Shown here in pieces: positions 56,022-64,000 of a DNA stretch of 64,000 nt. Every line of letters starts with the position of its first letter. Within the stretch, counting starts at the first letter, position 1. The stretch lies in assembly GCF_027594865.1 (NCBI RefSeq), contig NZ_CP089391.1:310001-374000 (forward strand), in the 5' to 3' direction. The DNA comes from Bradyrhizobium xenonodulans (GTDB taxonomy: Bacteria; Pseudomonadota; Alphaproteobacteria; Rhizobiales; Xanthobacteraceae). The position numbers were made by a program, and so were the translations under genes. A model generated the notes under the pieces. The model was given only the letters and a program-made list of their open reading frames with translations. It was not told the DNA's origin and did not search any database.

Positions 56022-56282
56022 ATGGCGAGATGGATTGCATTGGCCGTTGCCGTCGCACTTGCCACGGGCCTGCCTCGCGCTTCCGCGGCCCCAAGGGTGG
56101 CGACGCCGGAGGCCTCGGCGGGGATCGCGGTTTTCGATGTGCGACGACACGCGCGAACCCATGACGTCGTGCGGCCTGCCGTGCGCCATGATCCTCGCTA
56201 TTACGCGCGGCCGGTCACCTACCGTCCCTATCCCTACGGCGTGCCCGCACCGTTCGTATTCGGCTACGGGCCGTTCTGGTGA
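56022..56282 (+). CDS. Small secreted protein of unknown function
   Basis: 86 residues. A signal peptide (MARWIALAVAVALATGLPRA, cleavage near SAAP) is followed by a short Arg/Tyr/Pro-rich mature part with ARPVTYRPYPYGVPAPFVFG. GAGG lies six bases upstream of ATG 56022. It is convergent with the DUF1330 gene and overlaps it by 19 bases. No known function. Confidence 0.7.
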   Translation: MARWIALAVAVALATGLPRASAAPRVATPEASAGIAVFDVRRHARTHDVVRPAVRHDPRYYARPVTYRPYPYGVPAPFVFGYGPFW

Positions 56283-56584
56283 TCCGCTAACCGGGGCGCA
56301 AATCCCTTGACCAGCAGCACCGTCGCCTGCGCGCCCGCTTTGCGGTCGCGCGAGATGTCTTCGTACTCAGGTGAGTTCGAGAAGGCGAGGAAAGCGGCCT
56401 CGTCGGGGAACGACATCATGACGGGCTTGTCATGCGGCCATGCACCTTCGAGCACGCGCGGATGCTCATCGGCAGCGAGCAGACGCCCATCGTACTTCTT
56501 GAATACGTCGAAGAACCGCGCCTGATAGCGATCATAGGCGGCGCGGTCCGTCATCTTCAGTTGCGCAATTGCGTAGACAGTCAT
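56264..56584 (-). CDS. DUF1330 domain protein
   Basis: 106 residues. The DUF1330 pattern is MTVYAIAQLKMTDRAAYDRY at the N-terminus with RVLEGAWPHDKPVMMSFPDE and SPEYEDISRDRKAGAQATVL. The family has a ferredoxin-like fold and unknown function. ATG 56584. Its last 19 bases overlap the convergent small secreted gene. Confidence 0.85.
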   Translation of the reverse strand: MTVYAIAQLKMTDRAAYDRYQARFFDVFKKYDGRLLAADEHPRVLEGAWPHDKPVMMSFPDEAAFLAFSNSPEYEDISRDRKAGAQATVLLVKGFAPRLADHQNGP

Positions 56585-56760
56585 CTCCAAAACTCCGTTC
56601 CTTGCGGCGCTGCGTCGCATCGCAGTCGCCAGCGCCGTTCATTCATGGGGCGTTCACATCGCTGTCTTCAATTTAATCCCGGGAGCGACCGTCATTGAAC
56701 AGCGATGGCGCGGCCAGACGTCGCGTCGCAACTCTGCTGTCGATATTCAGGGAGGATTCC

Positions 56761-57330
56761 ATGCTTGGGATATTAGGTCGCAAGGCAAGCCCGATGCGCT
56801 TGCTCGGGATTGCCGCGGCCGCGACGCTGATGCTGTCAGCCGGGCCCGCGCGTCGCGCTGAAGCGCTGACCTTGATCAATCCGGCGACGTCACCCGCGAC
56901 GAAGGCTGCGGCCGACGATCTCGTCACGCAGGTTCGTCACGGCGGCGGTGGGCATGGTGGTGGCGGTTTTCACGGCGGAGGTTTCCGCGGTGGCGGCTTC
57001 CATGGTGGCGGAGGCCATATCGGCGGATTCCGCGGCGGTGGATTTCACGGCGGTCATGTCGGCGGCTTCCGCGCCGCGCCGGCTTTCCACGGTCATGTCG
57101 GCGGCTATCGCTATGGCGGCGTCCGCTACGGCGGATACGGTGGCGGCTATCACCGTCACTGGGGTCATTATCGCCCGCACTACGGCTATCGCCATTTCCA
57201 CCGGCGCTATTACGGCGGCTATTATCCCTATTACCACTATCCGCGCCGCTGCCGGGTGATCTGGACCTATTACGGCCCGCGCCGCGTCTGCCGCTGGCAT
57301 CGCTGGCACCATCCCTACCGTTATTGGTAA
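56761..57330 (+). CDS. Secreted Gly/His/Tyr-rich protein
   Basis: 189 residues. A signal peptide is present in the first 35 residues, followed by low-complexity sequence: GGGGHGGGGFHGGGFRGGG in the middle and HRHWGHYRPHYGYRHFHRRY later. It ends CRVIWTYYGPRRVCRWHRWH with two cysteines. GGGAGG precedes ATG 56761. Secreted Gly/His-rich proteins often bind metals or form surface layers; no direct evidence here. A terminator follows. Confidence 0.8.
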   Translation: MLGILGRKASPMRLLGIAAAATLMLSAGPARRAEALTLINPATSPATKAAADDLVTQVRHGGGGHGGGGFHGGGFRGGGFHGGGGHIGGFRGGGFHGGHVGGFRAAPAFHGHVGGYRYGGVRYGGYGGGYHRHWGHYRPHYGYRHFHRRYYGGYYPYYHYPRRCRVIWTYYGPRRVCRWHRWHHPYRYW

Positions 57331-57345
57331 GCACCATCGACGTGA

Positions 57346-57370
57346 AAAGGGCGCCTCATCGGCGCCCTTT
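57346..57370. terminator. Bidirectional terminator
   Basis: AAAGGGCGCC / GGCGCCCTTT, a perfect 10-bp stem with a 5-base loop between the convergent Gly/His/Tyr-rich gene and the small gene at 57384. Read on the minus strand it is followed by TTTTCACG. Confidence 0.75.
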
Positions 57371-57383
57371 GTTCATCCCTGAC

Positions 57384-57593
57384 TCAGAGCCAATCCCTCA
57401 GCTTCCACGACGAAGCCTTCCACCGCATCAGGTTCTCGATCTTCCACTGCCGGAACATCGCCGGTGGCCAGCGGCTGAGCTTCGAGGTCTCCTCGACCTC
57501 AGGCTTGGCGGCGACGCGCAGCGGCATTGCGCGCCGCCGGTGCTGGCGCGTGGCATCGCCGATCAGATCGACATATTCAGGCTTGTTGGCCAT
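57384..57593 (-). CDS. Small basic protein of unknown function
   Basis: 69 residues. The sequence begins MANKPEYVDLIGDATRQHRR and ends RWKASSWKLRDWL, rich in Arg and Trp. I do not recognise a domain. The start codon lies directly after a hairpin that includes the SD-like GAGGA (57599-57627), so it may be regulated by RNA folding. Confidence 0.65.
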   Translation of the reverse strand: MANKPEYVDLIGDATRQHRRRAMPLRVAAKPEVEETSKLSRWPPAMFRQWKIENLMRWKASSWKLRDWL

Positions 57594-57598
57594 GAGGC

Positions 57599-57627
57599 GT
57601 GTCCTCGCGAAATGCTCGCGAGGACAC
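57599..57627 (-). promoter_or_regulatory. Perfect hairpin covering the ribosome-binding site of the small gene
   Basis: GTGTCCTCGCGA / TCGCGAGGACAC, a perfect 12-bp stem with a 5-base loop. On the minus strand the 3' arm holds GAGGA, the likely SD, five bases before the ATG at 57593. This could expose the SD only when the stem melts or is opened by a protein. Confidence 0.6.
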
Positions 57628-57687
57628 AATGTGGGCGTCGGCGATTAACGGCCGTTTGCCGCGTTAGCTCAAATTGCAGGGAGTGGC

Positions 57688-59094
<1,407 letters not shown>

Positions 59095-59420
59095 GAGCGT
59101 CAGCTCCGAAGAATGTTGTGTCAGCGGATGTGCGCGGCAGGCGCGCGGGGCAACAAAATCGTCAGCGCAGCCTTTAAGCTGCGCGCGTAAGCTCTGACGT
59201 TGCCGAGGTCGCAAAGCGTCCGAAGAACCGGCCGGGCAGCCGCGAGCGATCGTCGATGACGATGCGCTTGACGGGGCAGAGGCTGGTCAGATCTGGAAAC
59301 ATTCTAGGAATATATAGCAGGCCGGTTTGGAATCGCGAGGGCTTTGACACGCACGGCTGACGCAACAAAAAAGCGCGGGGTTTCGCCCCGCGCTTTCCGA
59401 AACTCGTCTGTAAGCGGAGC
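59095..59420. other. Region between leuC and rplS
   Basis: 326 bases. It holds the rplS terminator at 59367-59396. ATTCTAGGAAT near 59301-59311, an 11-base inverted repeat, is AT-rich and could be part of the leuC promoter, about 210 bases from its start. A 64-codon reading frame here (59174-59368) shows no gene-like features. Confidence 0.45.
59367..59396 (-). terminator. Rho-independent terminator of rplS
   Basis: AAAGCGCGGGG / CCCCGCGCTTT arms; on the minus strand the stem runs into TTTTTTGTTGCG. It lies 24 bases beyond the rplS stop. Confidence 0.9.
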
Positions 59421-59801
59421 TTACTCGTTGACGGCCTTGGCGTGCTCGGTCTTCTCGACGATACGCGCGGACTTGCCGCGAAGGCTGCGGAGATAATAGA
59501 GCTTGGCGCGACGCACCTTGCCGCGGCGCACCACCTTGATCGAGTCGATCATCGGCGACATCACCGGGAATACGCGCTCGACACCCTCGCCGTACGAAAT
59601 CTTGCGAACGGTGAAGCTCTCGTTGAGGCCACCGCCAGAACGGCCGATGCAGACGCCTTCATAGGCCTGCACGCGGGTGCGGTCGCCTTCGACGACCTTC
59701 ACGTTGACGATCACGGTGTCGCCGGGACCGAATTCCGGAATCTCCTTGGTGGCGGAGAGCTTGTCGAACTGCTCTTTTTCGAGCTGTTGGATCAGGTTCA
59801 T
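59421..59801 (-). CDS. rplS: Ribosomal protein bL19
   Basis: 126 residues. It sits at the 30S-50S interface. [11 protein letters not shown] at the N-terminus, [20 protein letters not shown] and [20 protein letters not shown] are the bL19 signature. The ATG at 59801 is chosen; an in-frame extension upstream does not resemble bL19. It is the last gene of the ffh-rpsP-rimM-trmD-rplS cluster. Confidence 0.97.
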   Translation of the reverse strand: MNLIQQLEKEQFDKLSATKEIPEFGPGDTVIVNVKVVEGDRTRVQAYEGVCIGRSGGGLNESFTVRKISYGEGVERVFPVMSPMIDSIKVVRRGKVRRAKLYYLRSLRGKSARIVEKTEHAKAVNE

Positions 59802-59910
59802 GGGGTAAATCTCCATCGGCGCGCCCAGCCGCAGATCGGGGGCGGCGCGAAATTCGTTGATCCAGCTATTGCGGATTTGGCCGCTCCTATAAGGCAAGCC
59901 GGAGCGTTTG

Positions 59911-60666
59911 TCACCCGTCTGTCTTGTTTTTTGGCGTTTTTTGGCGGCCGGCCCGATTCGGGGGCTTGGCCGGGATCTGCGCCCACAAATCGGGCCGCCG
60001 GGCCGCCGTCAGGGCCTCGGATTGCGCGCGCCGCCAGCTGGCGACCTTGGCGTGGTCGCCGGAGGTGAGGAGCTCCGGGATCGGGGCCCCCTCGAACAGC
60101 TGCGGGCGGGTATATTGGGGGTATTCGAGCAGACCGTCGGAAAAGCTTTCCTCGGTTCCCGAGGCTTCCTTGCCCATCACGCCGGGCAGCAGCCGGACGC
60201 AGGCGTCGATCAGCGCCAAAGCGGCGATTTCGCCGCCTGAAAGCACGTAATCGCCGATCGAGACCTCCTCCAGGCCCCGTCCGTCGATCACCCGCTGGTC
60301 CACCCCCTCGAACCGCCCGCAAACGATCAGGGGGCCGGGGCCTTTGGCGAGCTCCAGGACGCGGGCCTGGGTCAATGGCCGACCACGCGGGCTCATCAGG
60401 AGCTTCGGCCGCTCCGGCTCGCCTTCGGCGGCATCGATGGCCGCCGCCAAAACATCCGCCCGCAGCACCATGCCCGGCCCGCCGCCGGCCGGCGTGTCAT
60501 CGACGCTGCGGTGGCGGTCGGTCGCCGAAGCCCGGATGTCCCGCGCCTCGAGCTGCCAGAGCCCGCCAGCCAGCGCCCGGCCGGCCAGGCTCACGCCGAG
60601 CGGCCCCGGAAACATCTCCGGAAACAGCGTCAGCACCGTCGCGCGCCAGGGTGAGGGGTTTGTCAT
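59911..60666 (-). CDS. trmD: tRNA (guanine-N1)-methyltransferase
   Basis: 251 residues. It methylates G37 of tRNAs and prevents frameshifts. [46 protein letters not shown] and [16 protein letters not shown] lie in the SPOUT trefoil-knot fold. ATG 60666. It follows rimM with 33 bases between. Confidence 0.97.
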   Translation of the reverse strand: MTNPSPWRATVLTLFPEMFPGPLGVSLAGRALAGGLWQLEARDIRASATDRHRSVDDTPAGGGPGMVLRADVLAAAIDAAEGEPERPKLLMSPRGRPLTQARVLELAKGPGPLIVCGRFEGVDQRVIDGRGLEEVSIGDYVLSGGEIAALALIDACVRLLPGVMGKEASGTEESFSDGLLEYPQYTRPQLFEGAPIPELLTSGDHAKVASWRRAQSEALTAARRPDLWAQIPAKPPNRAGRQKTPKNKTDG

Positions 60667-60699
60667 GCAGTCAGCTTAGCCAAAAACCACGCCTCGTGG

Positions 60700-61269
60700 T
60701 TATGGGTCCCCGTTTTCGCGGGGACGACTCGCGGAGGGCACGTTGCCTTCGTCCTCGCCCTCGATCTCGCCTTCAATTTCCTGCGGCAGCGCAATCACCA
60801 CGCGTCCGCCGGCAAGATCGACCTCGGGCACCACCGCGTTCGTAAACGGCAGCAGCATCGTCGGGCCCTTGAGCGGCGCGATCTCGATGATGTCGCCGGC
60901 GCCGAAATTATGGATCGCGAGCACCCGGCCGAGCGCATCGCCGTCAGTCGTGACGGCGGCGAGCCCGATCAGATCGGTGTGGTAATATTCGTCCTCGTCC
61001 GTCGCGGGCAGTTTCTCGCGCGCGACGTAGAGCTCGATGCCGTTGAGGCGCTCGGCCTCATCGCGGGTCGTGACGCCCTTGAACGTCGCGACCAGATGAT
61101 CCTTGGCTTCGCGTGCCTGTGCGACCTCGAACTGGCGCTTGCCGTCCTTGGACAGCAACGGGCCGTAGTGCCGCACGGCAAAAGGATCTTCGGTGAAGGT
61201 CCATAGTTTGACCGCACCGCGCACCCCATGCGCGGCGCCGATCCGCGCGACGCAGACCAGCGCCGACAT
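60700..61269 (-). CDS. rimM: 16S rRNA processing protein RimM
   Basis: 189 residues. It assists 30S maturation at the uS19 region. [20 protein letters not shown] is the N-terminal signature and [20 protein letters not shown] lies in the PRC-barrel half. ATG 61269. It is nine bases from rpsP. Confidence 0.95.
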   Translation of the reverse strand: MSALVCVARIGAAHGVRGAVKLWTFTEDPFAVRHYGPLLSKDGKRQFEVAQAREAKDHLVATFKGVTTRDEAERLNGIELYVAREKLPATDEDEYYHTDLIGLAAVTTDGDALGRVLAIHNFGAGDIIEIAPLKGPTMLLPFTNAVVPEVDLAGGRVVIALPQEIEGEIEGEDEGNVPSASRPRENGDP

Positions 61270-61278
61270 GTCTTACCC

Positions 61279-61611
61279 TTAGCCCTTCGCGGCGGCTTCG
61301 GCCTGCGCCTTGCGCTCCTTGCGCGGCACGGCCTTCTCGGGGTTGTTGCGGGCTTCGCGCTTCTTGACGCCGGCGGCGTCGAGGAAGCGGGACACGCGAT
61401 CAGACGGCTGCGCGCCCTTGGCGAGCCAGGCCTTCACCTTGTCCATGTCGAGCTTCAGACGGGTCTCGTTGTCCTTCGGCAGCAGCGGGTTGAAATAGCC
61501 GAGACGCTCGATGAAGCGGCCATCGCGGGGGAAGCGCGAGTCGGCGACGACGACGTGATAGACGGGACGCTTCTTGGTGCCTGCGCGGGCGAGGCGGATA
61601 ACGACGGACAT
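61279..61611 (-). CDS. rpsP: Ribosomal protein bS16
   Basis: 110 residues. [20 protein letters not shown] is the bS16 start and [20 protein letters not shown] follows. The C-terminal tail is long and basic ([18 protein letters not shown]), as in other alphaproteobacteria. ATG 61611. Co-transcribed with rimM. Confidence 0.97.
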   Translation of the reverse strand: MSVVIRLARAGTKKRPVYHVVVADSRFPRDGRFIERLGYFNPLLPKDNETRLKLDMDKVKAWLAKGAQPSDRVSRFLDAAGVKKREARNNPEKAVPRKERKAQAEAAAKG

Positions 61612-61697
61612 TCAGTTCTCCTTCAAAGTACGTTTTGTTCGGTTGATTGGTATTTTCGCGCCGCGCGGGACCAGTGCAATCTCGTGCGACGAATTCC

Positions 61698-63245
61698 TCA
61701 TTTCTTCTTGCCGGGAAAACCGCCGAGCCCCGGAAGGGTCGGCTTGCCGCTGAGGCCCGTAAGCCCCGGCAAATTCGGTAGGCCCGAGCGAAGACCGGGC
61801 GGCAGATCCTTCGGCAGGCTGGGCAGACCCTGTCCGCCGCCGCTCTGCATCTTCTCCTGCATCGCCTTCATCTCTTCGGGCGACGGCATCTTCATGCCGC
61901 CGCCAAAGCCCATCGCCTGCGCGATGCCGGCGAGCGGGCCGCGCTTGCCCGAGCCCATCGCCTTCATCACGTCGGCCATGTTCCGGTGCATTTTGAGCAG
62001 CTTGTTGACCTGCTCGACGCTCTGGCCTGAACCTGCAGCGATGCGCTTCTTGCGGCTGGCCTTGAGCAGATCGGGATGACGGCGCTCGTCGCGCGTCATG
62101 GAATCGATCACCGCGACCTGGCGCTTCAAAATCTTGTCGTCGATGCCGGCAGCCGCGATCTGGTTCTTCATCTTGGCGATGCCGGGCATCATGCCCATCA
62201 GGCCGCTGATGCCGCCCATGTTCGCCATCTGCAACAGCTGCTCGCGCATGTCGTTGAGATCGAACTGACCCTTGCGCATGCGCTCGGCAGTGCGCGCGGC
62301 CTTTTCGGCGTCGATGTTGGCGGCGGCACGCTCGACCAGCGAGACCACGTCGCCCATGCCGAGGATGCGGCCGGCGATACGATCGGGGTGAAAATCTTCC
62401 AGCGCATCGGTCTTTTCGCCGGTGCCGATCAGCTTGATCGGCTTGCCGGTGACGGCGCGCATCGACAGCGCGGCGCCGCCGCGGCCGTCGCCGTCGACAC
62501 GAGTCAGAACGATGCCGGTGAGGCCGACGCGCTGATCGAACGCGCGCGCGAGGTTGACGGCGTCCTGGCCGGTGAGGCTATCGGCGACCAGCAGCACTTC
62601 ATGCGGGTTCGCCGCGGCTTTGATGCTGGCGGCTTCCGCCATCATCTCTTCGTCGAGCGTGGTGCGGCCGGCGGTATCGAGCAGCACGATGTCGTAGCCG
62701 CCGAGCTTGCCGGCTTCCAGCGCACGCTTCGCGATCTGCGGCGGCTGCTGCCCCGCCACGATCGGCAGCGTCGGAATGTCGAGGTCGCGGCCGAGCACGG
62801 CCAGCTGTTCCATCGCCGCCGGACGATAGATGTCGAGCGAGGCCATCAGCACCTTGCGCTTGTCGCGCTGGACCAGGCGGCGGGCGAGCTTGGCGGTGGT
62901 GGTGGTTTTGCCCGAGCCCTGCAGGCCGACCATCATGATCGGCACCGGCGGCACGGAATTGACGTCGATGGTCTGGCTTTCGGCGCCGAGCGTGTTGATC
63001 AGCTCGTCATGGACGATCTTGACCACCATCTGGCCCGGTGTCACCGACTTGACGACGGTGGCGCCGATCGCCTGCTCGCGGACGCGCTCGGTGAAGCTGC
63101 GCACCACCTCGAGCGCGACGTCGGCTTCCAGCAGCGCCCGGCGCACTTCGCGCATCGCGGCGTCGACGTCCTTTTCGGTCAGCGCACCGCGCCCCGTCAG
63201 ACGATCGAGAATGCCACCAAGCCGTTCCGACAGATTGTCGAACAA
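61698..63245 (-). CDS. ffh: Signal recognition particle GTPase Ffh
   Basis: 515 residues. GLQGSGKTTTTAKLARRLVQ (G1) and DTAGR (G3) lie in the NG domain; the C-terminal M domain is Met-rich (MKMPSPEEMKAMQEKM) and ends in a Gly/Pro/Leu-rich tail. It targets inner-membrane proteins with 4.5S RNA. The start is a TTG at 63245 with AAGGA upstream, giving the canonical LFDNLSERLGGILDRL; upstream in-frame sequence runs into a repeat. Confidence 0.95.
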   Translation of the reverse strand: MFDNLSERLGGILDRLTGRGALTEKDVDAAMREVRRALLEADVALEVVRSFTERVREQAIGATVVKSVTPGQMVVKIVHDELINTLGAESQTIDVNSVPPVPIMMVGLQGSGKTTTTAKLARRLVQRDKRKVLMASLDIYRPAAMEQLAVLGRDLDIPTLPIVAGQQPPQIAKRALEAGKLGGYDIVLLDTAGRTTLDEEMMAEAASIKAAANPHEVLLVADSLTGQDAVNLARAFDQRVGLTGIVLTRVDGDGRGGAALSMRAVTGKPIKLIGTGEKTDALEDFHPDRIAGRILGMGDVVSLVERAAANIDAEKAARTAERMRKGQFDLNDMREQLLQMANMGGISGLMGMMPGIAKMKNQIAAAGIDDKILKRQVAVIDSMTRDERRHPDLLKASRKKRIAAGSGQSVEQVNKLLKMHRNMADVMKAMGSGKRGPLAGIAQAMGFGGGMKMPSPEEMKAMQEKMQSGGGQGLPSLPKDLPPGLRSGLPNLPGLTGLSGKPTLPGLGGFPGKKK

Positions 63246-63696
63246 TGCCGTTGTTCCTTGTCCTGCGCGCGCAGGGTTGCCGCATTCACCACTGTCATGC
63301 CCCGGCTTGACCGGGGCATCCAGTACGCCGCGGCACCTCGGCTTGAGCCGAGCCGCCTCAGGGATACTGGATCGCCCGATCAAGTCGGGCGATGACCACT
63401 TCCTTGGGTAAACGGTCTTCCAAACACCTTTACGCCCGAGGGCGCAAAGCGCTGTCGGGCGTTGACCTCCGGCCTCCAGGGCCAGTCGGCGGGTCGAAAA
63501 GAAAGCCTTTCCGAGAAAGTGGCGGGGTTAAACGCCGCTCCCGCCCAAAAGTCAAGGAAAGTTAGGGGGCCGGGGCGGCTTTGCCAGGGCAAGACCCTGA
63601 AAATAAGACTGTTTTGGCGCCGGGTTCCCTTTCTGCCGGCCGCGCCCATATAGCAGGGTGATGTCCTTCCGCCCCGACCATCCCTGAAGCCGCCCC
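63246..63696. other. Divergent ffh / MBL hydrolase intergenic region
   Basis: 451 bases, with the family A repeat at 63292-63396. From 63405 to 63696 I see no gene. TTGCCAGGGCAAGACC at about 63581-63596 and CATATAG at about 63648-63654 could serve as promoter parts for the MBL hydrolase, but spacing is not canonical. Confidence 0.4.
63292..63396. repeat. Palindromic intergenic repeat, family A, copy 4
   Basis: 105 bp: CTGTCATGCCCCGGCTTGAC at the left and GATCAAGTCGGGCGATGAC at the right; the internal CATCCAGTACGCCGCGGCA and GGATACTGGATCGC match the other copies. It lies 46 bases upstream of the ffh start, in its leader or promoter. Confidence 0.85.
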
Positions 63697-64000
63697 GTGC
63701 CGATCACCCGCCGCCGCCTGTTCGGACTGCTTGCCGGAGCCGGCGCATCGGTCGGCGTCCCCTCCCTCTGGATATCCCGCATGAAAACCTATGACGGCCC
63801 GGTCTCCGACCATTTCGACGGCCTGACCTTCTTCGATCCGGACGGCGCGCCGCCGAAATCGCTTCGCGAGGTGCTGCGCTGGCAGTTCGGCGGCAAGCGG
63901 CAGCGCGCGACCTGGCCGGATTGGGCCCCCAGCCCCCACGCCGACACCCCGCCCGAGCGCATCGACGGCGACAAGGTGCGGCTCTCCTTCGTCGGCCATG
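63697..64000 (+). CDS. Tat-exported MBL-fold hydrolase, N-terminal fragment (cut by window edge)
   Basis: 101 codons visible from a GTG at 63697 to the window end. A twin-arginine signal (TRRRLFGLLAGAGASVG) is at the start. SDHFDGLTFFDPDG, then REVLRWQFGGKRQRATWPDW and KVRLSFVGH, match the start of N-acyl-phosphatidylethanolamine phospholipase D-like metallo-beta-lactamase hydrolases. The catalytic HxHxDH motif lies beyond the edge. Divergent from ffh. Confidence 0.75.
   Translation, partial: MPITRRRLFGLLAGAGASVGVPSLWISRMKTYDGPVSDHFDGLTFFDPDGAPPKSLREVLRWQFGGKRQRATWPDWAPSPHADTPPERIDGDKVRLSFVGH

Noticed and set aside
59174..59368. A 64-codon frame upstream of leuC that might be a leader peptide
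   Set aside because: It has no run of Leu codons or attenuator-like stem loops, so it does not look like a leucine leader.

Overview
The window reads as chromosomal core DNA of a Bradyrhizobium-type alphaproteobacterium (Bradyrhizobium or a close Nitrobacteraceae relative). The evidence is high G+C, the order ffh-rpsP-rimM-trmD-rplS followed by leuC and leuD, an sdhCDAB operon next to matB, many one-domain TAXI, SDR and Crp/Fnr genes, and several families of short palindromic intergenic repeats of the kind scattered through Bradyrhizobium and Rhodopseudomonas genomes. These assignments rest on recognition of protein families and synteny, not on a search. I see no rRNA, tRNA, CRISPR array, prophage or intact insertion sequence.

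Layout. 0-5 kb: end of a DoxX-like gene, a DCC thiol-disulfide oxidoreductase, an orphan DUF3883 nuclease-like gene, an FAD amine oxidase and typA. 5-8.5 kb: a tightly overlapping minus-strand operon (Lgt-like membrane enzyme, a radical SAM enzyme resembling the archaeal tetraether lipid synthase family, and two tandem paralogous small membrane proteins), preceded by a Crp/Fnr regulator. 8.6-16.6 kb: a receiver protein, phoD, two TAXI proteins, phhB, a YkvA protein, a Sel1 protein and a quinone oxidoreductase. 16.8-25 kb: a dienoyl-CoA-reductase-like SDR, an IalB protein, rlmN, a PAP2 phosphatase, argG and a proline-rich OmpA protein. 25-31 kb: a VOC protein, an FkbM methyltransferase, a BacA/SbmA-like ABC transporter and a hybrid histidine kinase. 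31-34 kb: an ATP-grasp-like gene coupled to a FetAB-type exporter. 34-45 kb: sdhCDAB, a TauE exporter, matB, an SDR, a fasciclin protein, a cytochrome b/molybdoenzyme pair and an MFS transporter. 45-51.6 kb: leuB, a hexapeptide transferase, asd, a carbonic anhydrase and a CitE-like lyase. 51.6-57.6 kb: a Crp/Fnr gene and a DUF6455 gene, each with an FNR/FixK-like box, a glycosyltransferase, leuD, a metallopeptidase and small secreted proteins. 57.7-64 kb: leuC, the rplS-trmD-rimM-rpsP-ffh ribosome/SRP cluster and the start of a Tat-exported MBL hydrolase.

Most genes serve central metabolism (TCA cycle, leucine, arginine and aspartate-family synthesis) and translation. The best candidate for an undescribed system is the 4966-7625 operon: a Tes-like radical SAM enzyme with an Lgt-like membrane partner and two CLTALM-motif membrane proteins, joined by 4-bp start/stop overlaps. 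This suggests membrane-lipid remodelling, possibly C-C coupling of acyl chains. Secondary leads are the ATP-grasp/FetAB operon, the FixK-type boxes at 52.5 and 53.25 kb, a hairpin that could hide a ribosome-binding site at 57.6 kb, and repeat elements that supply stop codons to genes.
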